Below, piece by piece: positions 1 to 13,400 of a stretch of DNA of 64,000 nt. A program made the translations under genes and the position numbers. The stretch is from Tetrahymena thermophila SB210. Its lineage: Eukaryota; Ciliophora; Oligohymenophorea; Hymenostomatida; Tetrahymenidae. The stretch covers positions 372,001-436,000 of the forward strand of contig NW_002476364.1 of the NCBI RefSeq assembly GCF_000189635.1. Direction: 5' to 3'. Below the pieces are notes generated by a model. It ran no database searches, was not told where the DNA came from, and saw nothing but the letters and a program-made list of their open reading frames with translations. Every line of letters starts with the position of its first letter. Within the stretch, counting starts at the first letter, position 1.

Positions 1-98
1 TAATTACATGATTATAAATTTAATAAATATGAATAAAAAACTGTTTTGATTTAATTAATGTTTCTGTATTATTTTAAATTTTAAATAATATAATTTTC

Positions 99-3000
99 TC
101 AATAGTAAGGCTTAATTTCAGCAACCCTTAAATTACTTAGTATTATGTCTCCTGGTGTTCTAGATACTAGTTTATCCAAAATTCTAATTAATTTTTTTAA
201 TTTAGTATTTTAAATTATTTACATGGATGGTTTATAAAGCAGCCATATAGATAAGATGTTGGCTTTAACTCTAGAAGAATTTCTTTTGCATCTTTGTCTG
301 TAACTATTTTTCCAAACTCAGTTCTTTTACTATCTGAAGTTATGATAATTAATTTTTAAATAATATCAGCTCTTGTGCGGTAAATGTATATCTTGCTTAA
401 TTGAAGTTCAGGAGTATCAAAAGAAAATTCTTTAACAGGTTTATCTAAATGCTAAATACCAACATGCTTTTTACCTACAATGAGCTAGTAGCCATCTGGT
501 GTGAGATATTAAAACTAGAAACTATTATTCAACATAAAATAAATAGAATTTATTACTTTTATTCATATTAATTAAATTACCCATAAATATATTCGTTATC
601 TGCATAAACGGACATTTTATATATTTTCACTTTCTTTTCAAAGAAAATAAGTTCTGCATCTGTCCAATTAATTTTACCAAATCCATCTTCTTTAATTTCT
701 TTTAATCTTGAAACCTACAAATTTTGTTTAGTTTAATTATATATATTTTAAGCTAAAAGTCTTTATTTACATCTGCATTATCAGAGTAATAGTGATTAGT
801 CATTGGTGCATTTGAAAGCAATTCATCATTAGGATCTTATTTCAATGGCATTCTTATAGCTGGAAGTCCAGCAATATATCTTTTTTATATTTTAATAAAA
901 CAATTAAATAAATAAATAATAAATTAAATTAATTCTACACTAAATTGGGATTTGACAAAGATATGCATCTTGTTGATTCCATATAATAGAAATTTTAATC
1001 ATGCTTATCATAAAGACGAGCACCTTTCATATCATAATAGAAAACATTAGGGAAAACTACTTTCAAAGGTTTCTCAACGTAATCATATTTAACAGTAAAC
1101 ACTTCATCTAAATCGCTAAATTCTTAATCCTGCAAATATTACAAAAAAAATCAATACGAATTGTTTGTTTACTTTCAAAAGTAAGAAATTTATTATAATA
1201 AATAATTAAAGAAATACTCTTGATTTATCTACCCCGATTGGTTTGAAATGCTTTGATTTTCCTGTAGGACTAGTAATAATCAAATCTTTTACTCCTTTGA
1301 TATTGTATTTGCCTTATATTTCTTCTACATAATCGTTATCATCTTCAACATCAAAGTCCATGAAATCTGCTCTTAAGTTTTTGCTTGCAAAAATGTTAAC
1401 ATTAGGCTCAAACAAAGAACCATCATGCTTTAGGTAAGAGAAAGTAATTCCGTGAATTCTTTCATTATTACTCCAAACAGTAATTCTTTTTAATTTGCCA
1501 TGAGTAGTTGTTTTAATTAGATCCTCATCAGCATTTTATAATCCATTACCAATTTAATTACGAACATCTTATCTTGTTTCTAAATCATATCTTGCAGGTA
1601 TTACGATATTTTAGGATCCATTTGATTTCTTTTTTATAATTTACTTTAAATTAACAAACTGCTCTTTATTTAAATCAAATTTACTCTTGAAGGTTGTGCT
1701 GAGTTGGAAAAATTTTCTTTGGGTTGTAGAGACTCTAACTACAGTGGTCTTCTATTTGAAGCATTAGAGGATAATGGAATGTTTTCATTTTGATTATTTT
1801 TCATCTTCATGTAAACCATTTCTAACTCTTTTTCTCTATCCCTAAGTTTATTTTCTAAATCTCTAATTTTAGCATCCCTATATCTGTTATTAGAAAGATC
1901 TGTGCCATCCATTTCAGCTCTCTAAGTCCTAATAGTCATAGCATCTAATTCGTTTTTATGTTTTCTTTCCTATGCTTGAAGCTGCTTTTTCAAAAGCTTT
2001 ACTGCATGCAAAAGCTCCTCTCTAGAAGCGTTATCAAGCTATATAAAAATTTATTTTAATTTAAAAAATATTAGCTTAATAAATAAATAAATTACCTCAG
2101 AATCTGGCTAAACATCATCTGGGTTTAGGAAATTGACGTTTTAGACATTTGCTCTGCTAGGGGAGTATTCATTTTATGTTATTTGAGTGTTAATTTAACC
2201 ATTTTTAGGAAATTAATAACTTTTATTATCTAAAACAGGATTATGTGGATCAGAACTTCTATAATTAATTTTTTTCTTTCTATATTTTTCCCTTGGAGTT
2301 TCATAATTTCTTTATGGCTCGCTATCTAAAACATCAGCAACAGAGTCATTCTAATGAGGATAAAGAGGTTTCTTAAAAGGACTGGTATAGGTGCTGCTGT
2401 GTTATGGCAAATTTTTTTTATTTGAAAGATATTTATATGTCACACCTGTACTTGCCAGGGAGTGAGCAGGATACTTATTTTTAAAAATAGGAACTGTACT
2501 GGAAGGGTTTTAAAAATCTTATTGTTCTTAATTAGTTTCAATGCCTTAATGGTTCATATCAACTGCAGGAGGCTCATAAGGATCTTTAATTTTCTACAAG
2601 TATTAATACCTCTTTTCTAATTCCTTTATTTGCTCTCTATTCATAAAAGAATTGTATAAATAAATATCATATTCGTTTAAATAAAAAAAAATGAAAGATA
2701 TATTCATCAATTAAAAACATTATCTAAATGATAACTAGATAAATAATGTATTCAATCATCTATGAAGAACAAAAGACTCCATATAAATTATCAAATATCT
2801 AAAAGAGAGTGTCATTTATATTTATTTATCTATATATACAATTACTTCTAGTTTTTAACGAGTGTTTCTAATTCCTGTTCCCTTTGCCTTTGATCTTTAA
2901 TTTAATTTTTCAATTAATCATTCTCTTCCATAGTATCGTTTAGTCTACTTTTCCTCATTTCTTTTAGTTTATTGTTACTTTCTATTGCATTCTGGTATTT

Positions 3001-3485
3001 TTTGTTTTTAAAAATGATTTTATAATTTTGGCTAAAAAAAATATAAATTCCAACTTACTAATAAACTATTAAGTCAATAATAACAAACAAATATAAAGTA
3101 ACTTTTGTCAAATAATCAAAATTTAAACATAATTTACCTTCATATAGTGATCTTTTTCCTAAATTAGCTTAGATATTTCGTTGTCTTTGATCCTTTTTTC
3201 ATATTCGATGCTTTTCTACTCGCCTTTAATATCATTTTCTGTAGAGCTAAATAAATTAATATTTGAATATTTTGATAATTGTTTGTTTGTTTGTTTAACA
3301 CATTTTAAAATGTAGTTAATTGGTTAAAGAAATTGTTTAAAATTTAACCAACTAATTAGATTTTTAATTTAATAATTATGCTAATTTTACTCTAAGGTGT
3401 ATTATTACTACCTAGGTAAGCTACTACTGCCATATGGTTTTTAATCTTTAGAAATGGAACGTCTTCTCTTTAATGAAATATGGAT
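99..3485 (-). CDS. Coiled-coil protein with two C-terminal jacalin-like (beta-prism) modules
   Basis: Multi-exon gene read with TAA/TAG as Gln; the stop TGA is at 101-99. The N-terminal part (about 3480-2850) is basic then strongly coiled-coil (NKLKEMRKSRLNDTMEEN). A Pro/Ser/Gln-rich stretch (about 2640-2100) and a second coiled coil (about 2040-1800) follow. The C-terminal half (about 1660-99) holds two similar modules. The first has GKLKRITVWSNNERIHGITF then GVKDLIITSPTGKSKHF. The second has VKIYKMSVYADNEYIYG then IIQKLIIITSDSKRTEFG. The order (Ile-Val strand, YxxxDG turn, 'L.I.TS..gr...fG' end) resembles jacalin-type lectin repeats; that family call is inference. Several introns were seen (about 1722-1682, 2100-2040, 2850-2640). 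The start is uncertain: the frame is open upstream of 3480 with no convincing ATG, so a further 5' exon is possible. A start at 2644 is the alternative but would drop the matching upstream coiled coil. Confidence 0.7.
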
Positions 3486-4530
3486 TAATTAATTAATTAT
3501 GATTTCTATTTTTTGTAAATATTAAGTACAAATAATGGTTGTTGATAACCATTTTTGATAGTGTCAGTCATTCAAGTTTAGATGCAATATTTTATCTTTA
3601 TTTCTGTTTTTTTATACTGAATTGGCTATGTAATAAATATTTATCTATCTATCTATCTCTCTATCAATCTAGCTATGAATTAACCAATATATATTGATTG
3701 CTATTAAGATTATTCTGAGTTTATGATGCAAGTAATTTATTTATATTTACCAAAATAATTAATTTTTTTTTAATGTATGGGAGAGAGCTATCAAATAATT
3801 TAATTGAAGCTTTTAATTTCAAAGAAAATATTAAATCCAAAAATATTGGTGATGGATGATGATGACAGTAATATAATAAATAAATAATCGATTATCAAAT
3901 CACCAACGATCATTTTGATAAAATTAATTAAATACCATACGTAGATAAATAGATAGCTGTGGAAATAAACAAATTAATTAATAAATTAAATGATGCTTTT
4001 TTGTTTTATAGATTTTATACTTGAACAAAGATAAAATATTACAGAAGTGTTAAAGATTATTTATTATATACATAAGAGAAGATATTTAGATTATTCAATT
4101 TTTCTCTTCCATAATTAATTTTATAAAATTATTACGTTAAGTTTCAAATTTCATTTAATTTAAATAAATGAATGAATATTATTTATTTTTTTATATCAAA
4201 TAGCTTGCTGATGAAGTACACGAACTCTTATTAGTATAAATAGTAAAGCAAAGTAAAAGTTGAAGGATTTAGTAGAAAGTAAAGTTTAGTTTAATGGAGT
4301 TTAGAGTTAATTAGTTTGTTTTTTTTTAAACACATTTTAATGATAATTATGTTTTTTATTAAATTAGTTTCAATAATATCATATTTATTTTTTATAATTC
4401 AAGCAATTATATACTTAAATTTAGGCTATAATTGCTTGATAAATAAATTTTTTTTTATTAGAATGTGTCTTATTATTAAAACACAAATACAATCAATCAT
4501 CATCATTCAAGAATTTATAAATTGGTTATT
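3486..4530. other. Intergenic, AT-rich
   Basis: Between the 5' end of the jacalin-like gene and the 3' end of the ANTH-like gene. It contains a short TATC microsatellite near 3637-3675 and homopolymer tracts. A 73-codon open stretch near 4316 is Ile/Phe/Leu-rich, has no homologous look and no introns or context, so it is probably chance. I see no gene. Confidence 0.5.
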
Positions 4531-6682
4531 TCATTAAATTTACAAATTATTTTGCTAATTCTCCTTGTTAAAATTTAATCCATTTTTTTCTGATTAGTTA
4601 GACAGACTATAAGTTCCTTCACTTTGATTCGATTTATTGTCTGAATTAAAATTTTTAGAGCTCTCAATTTCTTATATTTATTCATTTTGGTATTCGTCAT
4701 TTTACTAGGAGAAGCATTCGTTTTTGACTTTTTTGAGTTGGATGAGGTCTTGTTCATCATCTTCATCTAATCCGAGTATATTTACTTACTTATTCTAATC
4801 AGGTTGATTATTTCTCAAAAAGCTCAAAGGATTATTTTTTACATCATAAAACTATTTGCTCTGAACCTTGAAATCCTAAATTTCATTGTAGTAAACTGGT
4901 GTAGAAAGTTATTTTTTTGAATTAGAAGTGTGCAAACTTAGTTTTTCTAAATCATTTTAGCTGTTTTATTCAGCCGAAGTTTTCTTTTTGAGCTAATCAA
5001 CATCATTTTAAGTTGTATCTTTATAATCTAATTTTATAAATTTAAAATCAGAGACTACTTCTTTACTTGTCTTGATAGATTTATTATTTTTTGTATCAGC
5101 TTCTTTTATTTCTATAAAGTAAGAATAAAATTAAATTAATTTAAAGAATTAAAGTTTATTTTCTTATTTAAATTAATTTCATATTTTAATTTTTAAATAA
5201 GCTGATTCATTCATTCATTCATAATAAAAATAAAATTTAAATCAAAGTTTGAATGAAAAATAAAAAAGAAAAAATAAATTAAATAAGATTTTTTCTTTTC
5301 TTGATTAAAAAAATGTTAAATTAGAATGAAATAAATTTGGTACCTTTCTTTTAATTTTAGTTAAAATCGATTGCATAATCATTATTTTAATCATTTTAAA
5401 TTTTAACTCTATTATTATGAAGATTAGATTCTAAATTATCTATGTTTTTATCTTATTTTGATTTATCGGCATTCTAGAGCATGTAAGGATTATCTCCAAA
5501 TATACTATTGTCATCATCAGCTTGAGTCTTTTTTGTAAAGCACATTTCAGTTGTTTTTGTGCGATTAAATTCTTTATTTGCTTTAATATTAAAATCACCA
5601 ATTTAAGTAGAAACACCCAAACTCATGCTATCTGTAATTCCAGGCTTTGACCTCCTTAATGACTTCACATTGAGATTATAAAGTTCTATTTCTCTATTGA
5701 GTTCTTTATTGATGACATAGAGCTCTATTGATTTAAATTCGCTGGCAAATAGTTAAGATATTTAAATTTTAAGTAAATTAAATTTAGAAATATTTTTCGT
5801 TATTACAATGAATTCAGAGTAAAAAGTGAAAAACCTAACAAAATCTTATGTGTTTTCAAATTATAAGTAATCAGACTGCACAGATTAAACTATATTTTTC
5901 AACATCGAGTAAATTAGCGAAAGGTTGTTAGAAAGCAAGCAAGCTATTTTTTAAACGACAGTAACTTTTTTGAAGTTAGTGAGAGATACTTCTAGTTCCC
6001 ATGTAAAATTCTATACAATAGAAAATAAAACTAAAAGACTTTTTATCCTTTACCATTCTTATATAAAAGAGCTACAAGAATTAATTTCTTTTTCATTCAA
6101 ATAGCTAATGCATTCCAATTTCTGATTAAGAGTAATCAGATACGAATAGTACTTCTAAACTATGATTTAGTGGACTACATCAATTTATTAACAGCTGCTA
6201 GAAGTAGGAGGTTTTAGTTGGTTACTCTTTTGAGAGCTTTTTGTTGGCAAAGTTGGAGGTGAGTTTATTTTTATAGCAGCTAAATAATCTGCATTATCAC
6301 TACTTTTTTTAATTCCATTTCTTTGCATATTCATCTCATAAGCATGAGCTTACTACTTTTCAAAAGCAGATGGATCTTGAATATATTATGATATTTTTAG
6401 CTATATTATTTATGGAACATTGTTTTCAATATAGTGAATCAGCATTAATATTTTTAAACTTTTCATCCAATGCTTAACATCAACTTGCTAATAGTATTCT
6501 AGAATGATTTTCACACCCTCTTCAAAGCTTGTTTTATCGTTAAGTCCCAACAAAGTATTAATAACTAATTAATAATGCTTATCTTTAGCTAATTTAATGT
6601 CATCGCTCCACGTTATCTTAATCATGGATTTCTAAAAAGCATTTTTATTTATCATGCTCAGATGCTTCCTAATAACATTCAT
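4531..6682 (-). CDS. ANTH/ENTH-like clathrin adaptor-type protein with Gln/Asn-rich tail
   Basis: Start ATG 6682-6680 is the first Met after an in-frame TGA; the stop is TGA 4533-4531. One intron lies at about 5343-5115; the product is about 635 aa. Residues about 1-75 read MNVIRKHLSMINKNAFQKSM, then ITWSDDIKLAKDKHYQ, a helical stretch, and VDVKHWMKSLKILMLIHYIE. The 'W...LK.L.LIHY' helix after a Lys/His-rich 'KDKHYQLVINT' helix matches the start of ANTH/ENTH domains (AP180/CALM family), which bind PtdIns(4,5)P2 and recruit clathrin at endocytic membranes. A long all-helical part follows to about residue 330, as in ANTH domains. The C-terminal half is disordered-looking, acidic and Asn/Gln-rich (DEDDEQDL near 4760), usual for adaptor tails. 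No clear clathrin box was seen. The family call rests on pattern, not a search. Confidence 0.65.
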
Positions 6683-8954
6683 TGATCCTATGCTGATTTT
6701 AAGTAAACTTTCAGAATTTCAACAGCTTTTTTTTTTGCTTCTTATATCTATTGTTTATGCTTAATTTATGTAGAGTTTGGTTATTGTTACTTTAATTTTT
6801 GATATTTTTAAAGAAATATATAAATATATTATTATTATTAATCTTAATATAATTAATTATCAAATCTAATAAAAATTTTTCCTATATTTATTTAATATGT
6901 TCATCGAAGAAATATCACTTTAAAACTTATTACAAGCAAATCTTACTCATTTATTATCATCTAAAATAATATCTCCGAGTTATTTCCTTACACTCATTTT
7001 TGCTTTTCTAATCCTTTTTGGTGTCAAAATGGTTAATTACTTTTTTTCTATTTTAAAGATTATTTAGCATTTATATATTTAAAATGGTTCTATGTATAAA
7101 TATTATATTAAAAACTCGATAACAAGTGTTTTTTTAAGCCATTTAAATTGATCTATTTTTTAATTGACAGCTTTAGTATGTTTATTATTACTTCAAACAC
7201 TTGTTTAGAAAAAATTTACTTAAACGATTTTTGTTTTTACTTCGTCATGTGTAAATGTGTTTAAATTATTTTTTATGATGCAAATGCTATCGAATTTAAT
7301 TAATTTAAGTAAAACCATTATTCAAATATTTATTTTTAATGTTAATTATAAATAGCTTCATCTCGATATCAAATTAAAAGAACTATGGTTATAAATAATT
7401 CTCAGCTTTTATTTGATATAGTTGAATTAATATTAATCATTCATAAAATTTGTTTTTTAATCATTTAGTTTTCAATCAGTAGCAAGCCTTGAAGTATGTT
7501 TACAAGTATTAGAATTTGCTTTCTACCAAATAAAAAAAACTAGAAAATAATAATAAATTTTTTTAAAAAAAAATAAAATTTATTTTACAAAGCAAATTTG
7601 TTTTATTTTGAATTTATCAATAACTATATTTTTTTAAGTAAATTATTAATTTTTCAAATGCATAGCTAAGTTAGTTATTTAAGATATTTTATAGATGAAA
7701 GATATACAATCAGTGGTAATTAAATTTGTTTTTTTAGAAATAAATTATTGATTTTAAAACTATTTTCAAATATTTAAAAAAATTAAATGTTAAGTTAATA
7801 CTAATTATTCAAATTTTTTTTTAAGTCACATTTAATAATATTTCATTTAACAAAAAATAGTATTTGATCATAACAAAAATAAAAAGTAAATGCTAAAAAC
7901 ACTCTCTTTGCTTTTAAAAATGGTAAGTAAATTAGTAAGCTGTTGAATGATAAAATTATTAAAAACAATAATTCTAATATATATTAAATTTATCTGAATA
8001 AGTAAAATCTAGAAACACATTAAGTGAAAGTCTTAATAAAATATTTGTTTGTGTGTTTTAAATTTGAGAAATTGGTGTGTGATTAATTAAAAATATATTT
8101 TATATTAAAAGGATGAAAATAGAGTAATTTATTTAATTTATCTTTTTTGTGATTTTAATTGAAAATTTTTTTTTGAATTGTTTTGAAGATATTTAAAAAA
8201 ATAAAATATCTTTTTCTAAATTATGAAAAAATATGAAAATTGAATAATATTTTAATGATTGATTGATTAACATGTATGTTGAAAATATTAAAATTGTGAT
8301 ATATATATTTAATTCGAATAATGCAGCACTTATCTGAAATTTGTTTGGACACATTTTAACTCTCAAAATTATTATTCATTTTATCTGTTAATTAACTTAA
8401 CTAAAATCAACAAACAATTTGCTAACTTAATTAATAAACTAATTAACTCATTTATTAATAATAGATAACATTTATTTTAGTTTTGATACATAAATGGGTT
8501 TGTTTTTGTTGATTTTGAAATGATAGTAAATTGATTTTTTTTTTATTGAATGAAAAATCAGACAGATATCAAATAGGCTGATTAGTTAGTTTGCATTTTA
8601 GCTAGCTTTAAATGATAAAAATATTTGCCGCTATTATAATTGCTATATTTATATATATTTATTTGTATATTTAATTGATAGATAGATAGATATATAGTTA
8701 GCGAGACAGATATTGAGTACGTACACTTTTTGCAATAACAAGAAGGTGACTGACTGATGGAGTTTGAAGTGAATTTTAAATTTAAATATACAAAAATAAT
8801 ATTAATGAATAAAAAATAACTACTTTAGGGATTTATTAATTTATTATATTAAGCCTATATAATTAATTCTATCTTGACATCGATCAATCAGTGGCTATAC
8901 TGATTCCTAGATGCTTTTTCATTAGTTATTTTTGCTTATAACATTACTAATTAA
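6683..8954. other. Intergenic, very AT-rich
   Basis: About 2.3 kb without a supportable gene. It holds the 5' flank of the ANTH-like gene, then mixed T- and A-runs, a short TAGA repeat near 8680-8697, and the 3' flank of eS26. Frames free of TGA here are short and have homopolymer-like composition. Confidence 0.5.
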
Positions 8955-9314
8955 TCATTATTTCTTGGGAGCGGTGGCATCAGTCTTAACAACTTGGGGC
9001 TTTCTGTTTCTAATAGGGGGTCTTCTGATTCTTCTGTCTTCAGCGCATCTAACTCTGACAACTCTGCTGTGGATAGCGCAAGAGATACAGTATTGGAGCT
9101 TAACGTAGAGCTTGGGAATACCTTATTTTTCGTTTTCGAAAGCTAACTTCTATTAGATATCTCTCTTGGAAGAGGGATCGACCATATCTCTGACGGTGTA
9201 TCTCTTGACAGCTTTATCCTTAGCAACTTGTCTACCACAGTTGGTGCAGGGAACAGTTCTGGTGTGACCTCTGTTCTTTTAACTTCTACCGGCGTTTCTT
9301 CTTTTGACAGGCAT
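8955..9314 (-). CDS. RPS26: 40S ribosomal protein eS26 (RPS26)
   Basis: Single exon, 119 aa, ATG 9314-9312, TGA 8957-8955. The protein starts [20 protein letters not shown] and carries the family zinc-binding cysteines as PCTNC (residues 23/26) and YCISC (76/79). It also has the conserved [17 protein letters not shown] core and the RRPPIR segment. eS26 sits at the mRNA exit channel of the small subunit. Length matches the family. Codon use is strongly biased (AAG for Lys, AGA for Arg, GTC/GTT, CCC for Pro) and the local G+C is far above the flanks, as expected of a highly expressed gene. Gln is written as both TAA/TAG and CAA, supporting the ciliate code. The 5' flank is a long pyrimidine run (9322-9340). 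Confidence 0.97.
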
Positions 9315-10458
9315 TATTGATTACTTTTTTTTTTCTTTTAATTTTAATGTTTTCTAAATGATATATTTATCTTTTGATATACTTTTTATATTTAATTTTG
9401 GATTGCTTTTTAAGAATTAGCTTTCTCTTTTTTATATGATTCACTCTTCTTTTTATGTATTTCCTTCACATTCAATTTTTTTATTTCTTTGCAAAATTCA
9501 TTAATTTATCCCATTTCTCTATCTTTCAATTCCATGTCCTCCTCTTCCATGTTCTTTTCCTTGCTTTTTTTATTCATTTTTTCATTTTACCACTTATTAT
9601 CATCTCTTCATTCATTTTCATTATTGTATCATAATATGCAAGCATATTAATATCGAATGAATGCTTTTATTCATTCATATATCTATATTTCCTCTTTAAT
9701 TCAAATTCCCTTAAATACTTCTATCCTTGTGTCTCATTTTTTCTAACAAATCTTTAAAATTAATTCTTTCAAACATATTTCAATCATTTATTTATAGGTA
9801 GTTTAAATTCCATAAAATTATGAAGCCAACCTTAAACAAAAAAACAAACAAACAAACAAATAATTAAAATAAATTTCTCAGTCAAAAATATATTCATTTA
9901 TTCGTTCATTTATTTATTTTCACTAATAAGATAAAAACAACATTTTTTAATTCGAAAAGTTAACATGAAATATTTTTAAAAATGATTTTTCAAATATAAA
10001 AAAATTAAATGAATTTAAATTTAATGAATTAAAAATGATTAAATTAATGAATAATAGAAAAAATGAACAAATATAAAAATAAAAGCATTCAAAATAATTA
10101 GTAAATCTGGTAAAAGAACTAAATGTTCATTAATTAATTCATCCATACATATAATTTAAAATATAAATAAAATTTAGTTTTTTGTTTTAATTTTCTATTT
10201 TACTTTTAAAGTTATGTTTAATAATTTTTATAAGTTTTTATTTTATTTTGATAAAATTATATAAAATAAATTTATCTATTTATAATTAGTTAGTTAGTTA
10301 TTTATTTATTTTGGTGTTTTTTATTCATATTTTTTATTTTATGAATTTCTAATTTTAAAATATTTTTATTAAAATAGTTTTCTTTTAAAAAGTTTTGTGC
10401 TGCAAGTAAATTCCTTTATTTATTGCAGCATCTCTCTAAGTTATTTGGATAAAAAGCT
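9315..10458. other. Intergenic: 5' flank of eS26 and 3' flank of ABC gene
   Basis: Pyrimidine-rich next to the eS26 start, then AT-rich with a short (CAAA)n microsatellite at 9841-9860 and TTTA/TTAG runs near 10290-10310. No gene seen. Confidence 0.5.
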
Positions 10459-13400
10459 TCATTAATTAGTTAAACCTTGTAATTATCTATCCACAAGTTG
10501 CTTATATATTCCATTCCTTTCAATTAATTCTTTATGATTGCCTATTTCTGCTACTTTTCCTTTATTTAATACCACTATTTTTTCGCAGTTCATAATTGTG
10601 CTCAGCCTATGAGCTATAAGAATAATTGTCATATCTTTTTATTTTTACATTAGCTCATCAATAGCCTGCTAAACCTATATAAAATAATAAAAATTATTTA
10701 ATCTAAAACAAATTTTGTATAAAAATATCCTTCTAAAGATGTAAAAATAACAAATATTAAATTTTCTTTAATTAAAAAAATATTTTAATTTTTCTTAATT
10801 TTTTTGCAATAAAATTTCTAAAATTATTCATTCTCCATTCATAAATAAAATAATTAAATTAATTTATTTTTATTTAAAATCTTATTATTTTTTGCAAATA
10901 CTTTTCAAAAAAAAAAATTATTTTCAACTTTTTTAATTATAAAATGGTTTGAAATTAAAAAATGAATTACTTAAAATTCGCTTTCTGCATCCAAAGCGCT
11001 TGTTGCTTCGTCAAATATTAATATTCTTGGTTATAAAATCAAAGCTCTACTAATTGCTATTCTTTATTTTTATCCACCTTTTTATAGTAAATATTTTTTT
11101 TATGGGTTTTAAATTGAAATTCTTAATTTACCTGATAATTTAGCTCCTGCTTCACCGACTAAAGTTTTATAACCTAAAGGGAAATGAGTTTTATCATGAA
11201 TAAAATTATAAGAATTAGCTAACTTGCAAACCTAATCTAATAGCTCTTTTGAGTATGGTTTTTTCATTCCATAAGTTATATTCTCTTCAATGGTACCAGA
11301 AAAAAGTAAAGGTTCTTAGCTAACATAGCCTAATTTTTAATCATAAATTATAACTTAATTTTGAATAGATCATCTTTAAAATAAATAAATATTTAATACT
11401 ATATTCCCTTTAACAATAGAAAAGTTCTATTTTTATAAATTATTTCTATTAAATATTAAATTAAAGTTTTACCTATGTAACTATGCAAGAAAGTTAGGTC
11501 AATTTCTTTGATGTTATATCCATCAATTGTAATTTAGCCTTAAGTTACATCATAAAAACGCTCTATAAGTCTAATTACTGTAGATTTTCCACTTCCACTC
11601 TGACCAACTAAAGCTACTCTCTCACCTGGTTTTATATCTAAGTTGAAATCGCTCAGCACTTTAACATGATCTGTATGTTTGTAAGAGAATCCCACATTTT
11701 AAAAGCTGATTTCACCTGTTTATATATTAAAAATTATTACATTTTATCTGAATTTTATATTTAAATATTTAATTTTTATTTCATTTATTTACCTCTAAAG
11801 TTAAAGTATGTTAATCCTCCTTAACATTTTATTTTAGGCTTTTTATCCATTAGCTTAAAAAGTCTATCAGAGGCACCAGTTGCTGTTACAATTTTACTGA
11901 GAGAAGAGCTGATTGATGATGTTGCACTTGCAAGTGATCCTGTATACAAAATTACTGATGCTAATTGACCAGATGTGAGGTCATTTTCTTATAAGACTAA
12001 ATAACCTCCATACCATAAAACAGCTAAAGTTGCAAAATCAGATACAAGAGAATTTATACCATTGTAGAGACCACTGGAAACGCTTTTATTATAACCTAAT
12101 AATATTATTGAAAAAATTAGAATTTATTATATAATCAAATTAAAACATTTTACCTACTTCATAGCATTATTTCATAACATCGTTGTATCTCAAAATTTCT
12201 TTATCCTCATTTGAAAATGCCTTCACTGTTTTAATGTTAGAAAAACACTCTTAAGCATGACTGCTAACTTTAGCTGTATAATCTTAATACTTTTTAGTCA
12301 ATTTTTTAAGATATCTTCCATAAACACTTGAAGTTATGATAAAAATAGGAATCATAATAGCAATTACTATGAATAAGCTCCTCGAAATAAGGAAAAGCAT
12401 TATAACATTACCTTTTACAATATAAAATTTAATATATTTTTTTAATTTAGATTGAAATTAATTCATTACCAACACAAATAATAACATTTCTTATTGTTGT
12501 AGAAATGTTTCCACTTGCTGCAGCTTTAGCTGTTGCTTTTATTTGAATTAAGGAAAGTATAATTAGTATTAATTTTAATAGTGAAAAATTAAATAGAGAT
12601 TACAAATATCATTTCCTAATCTACTTATCAGCTCTCCAGAGTGCTGTTTATCGTGAAAAGAAATTTCATTATGAATGAACTTGCTAAAGCAATCGTTTCT
12701 TAAATCAATAACGACTCTTTCACCAATGAGTGAAAATATGAATGTTCTAAAAAAAGAAGATATGCCATTTGCCAGGAATATAAGAATAGCTTAAAATGCT
12801 AATTAATTTAGTTTATCTAAGTCTCTTTCCTTAATAGTAGCGTCTAAAAGTCTACCTGAAACAGAAGGAATAAAAACTTAAGAAACTGATTAAGCAATTA
12901 AAAATATATGGCCTAAAAGAGAAAGTTTCCACTATTTTCTTGAGTATTTCAGCATTCTTTTGTATGTTTCCCATTTAAATTTTTTCTTTTTCTTCTTTTT
13001 TTCAACTTAGCCTTCTTCTGCAAATATGTTATTGCTTGAATCATCTTAAATTTTATGATATGTCTTGCTTTCACTTCTTACTCTCTAATTTCCTTATAAT
13101 AGTTACTCTGTCTACTAATCTTAAGTACCTAATTCTATTGAAGTCCCAACTGTAGAATTCATATTATCTAAATTAGTTTCATCTGAGTTATTCTTTGAAG
13201 GTATTTTTGTCAATTAAACAATCTTCTACTTTTAAAATGAATCTTCCTTATACGGACTCTATTGAGGTGACTTATTTACTTAGTTTATTTAGTTCTTGTT
13301 AGTCGCCTAGTCGTCTTAAAAGTCATCCTCTTCTTCCAAATCATATTCCTTCTCATTTAAAAATATCAACATCAAATGAGTTATTTTTAAATTAATATTT

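Noticed and set aside
3637-3690. Possible telomere-like or breakage signal near TATC repeats
   Set aside because: Neither C4A2/G4T2 telomere repeats nor a chromosome-breakage-type 15-mer could be found here or elsewhere in the window; it is a simple TATC microsatellite.
4575-4766. 63-codon Lys/Thr-rich minus-strand frame
   Set aside because: It is an alternative frame of the acidic C-terminus of the ANTH-like gene, which continues in the other frame on both sides.
6683-8954. Search for tRNA or snRNA genes in the long spacer
   Set aside because: No segment with tRNA-like G+C content, GTTCRANNC box or cloverleaf arms could be recognised by eye.
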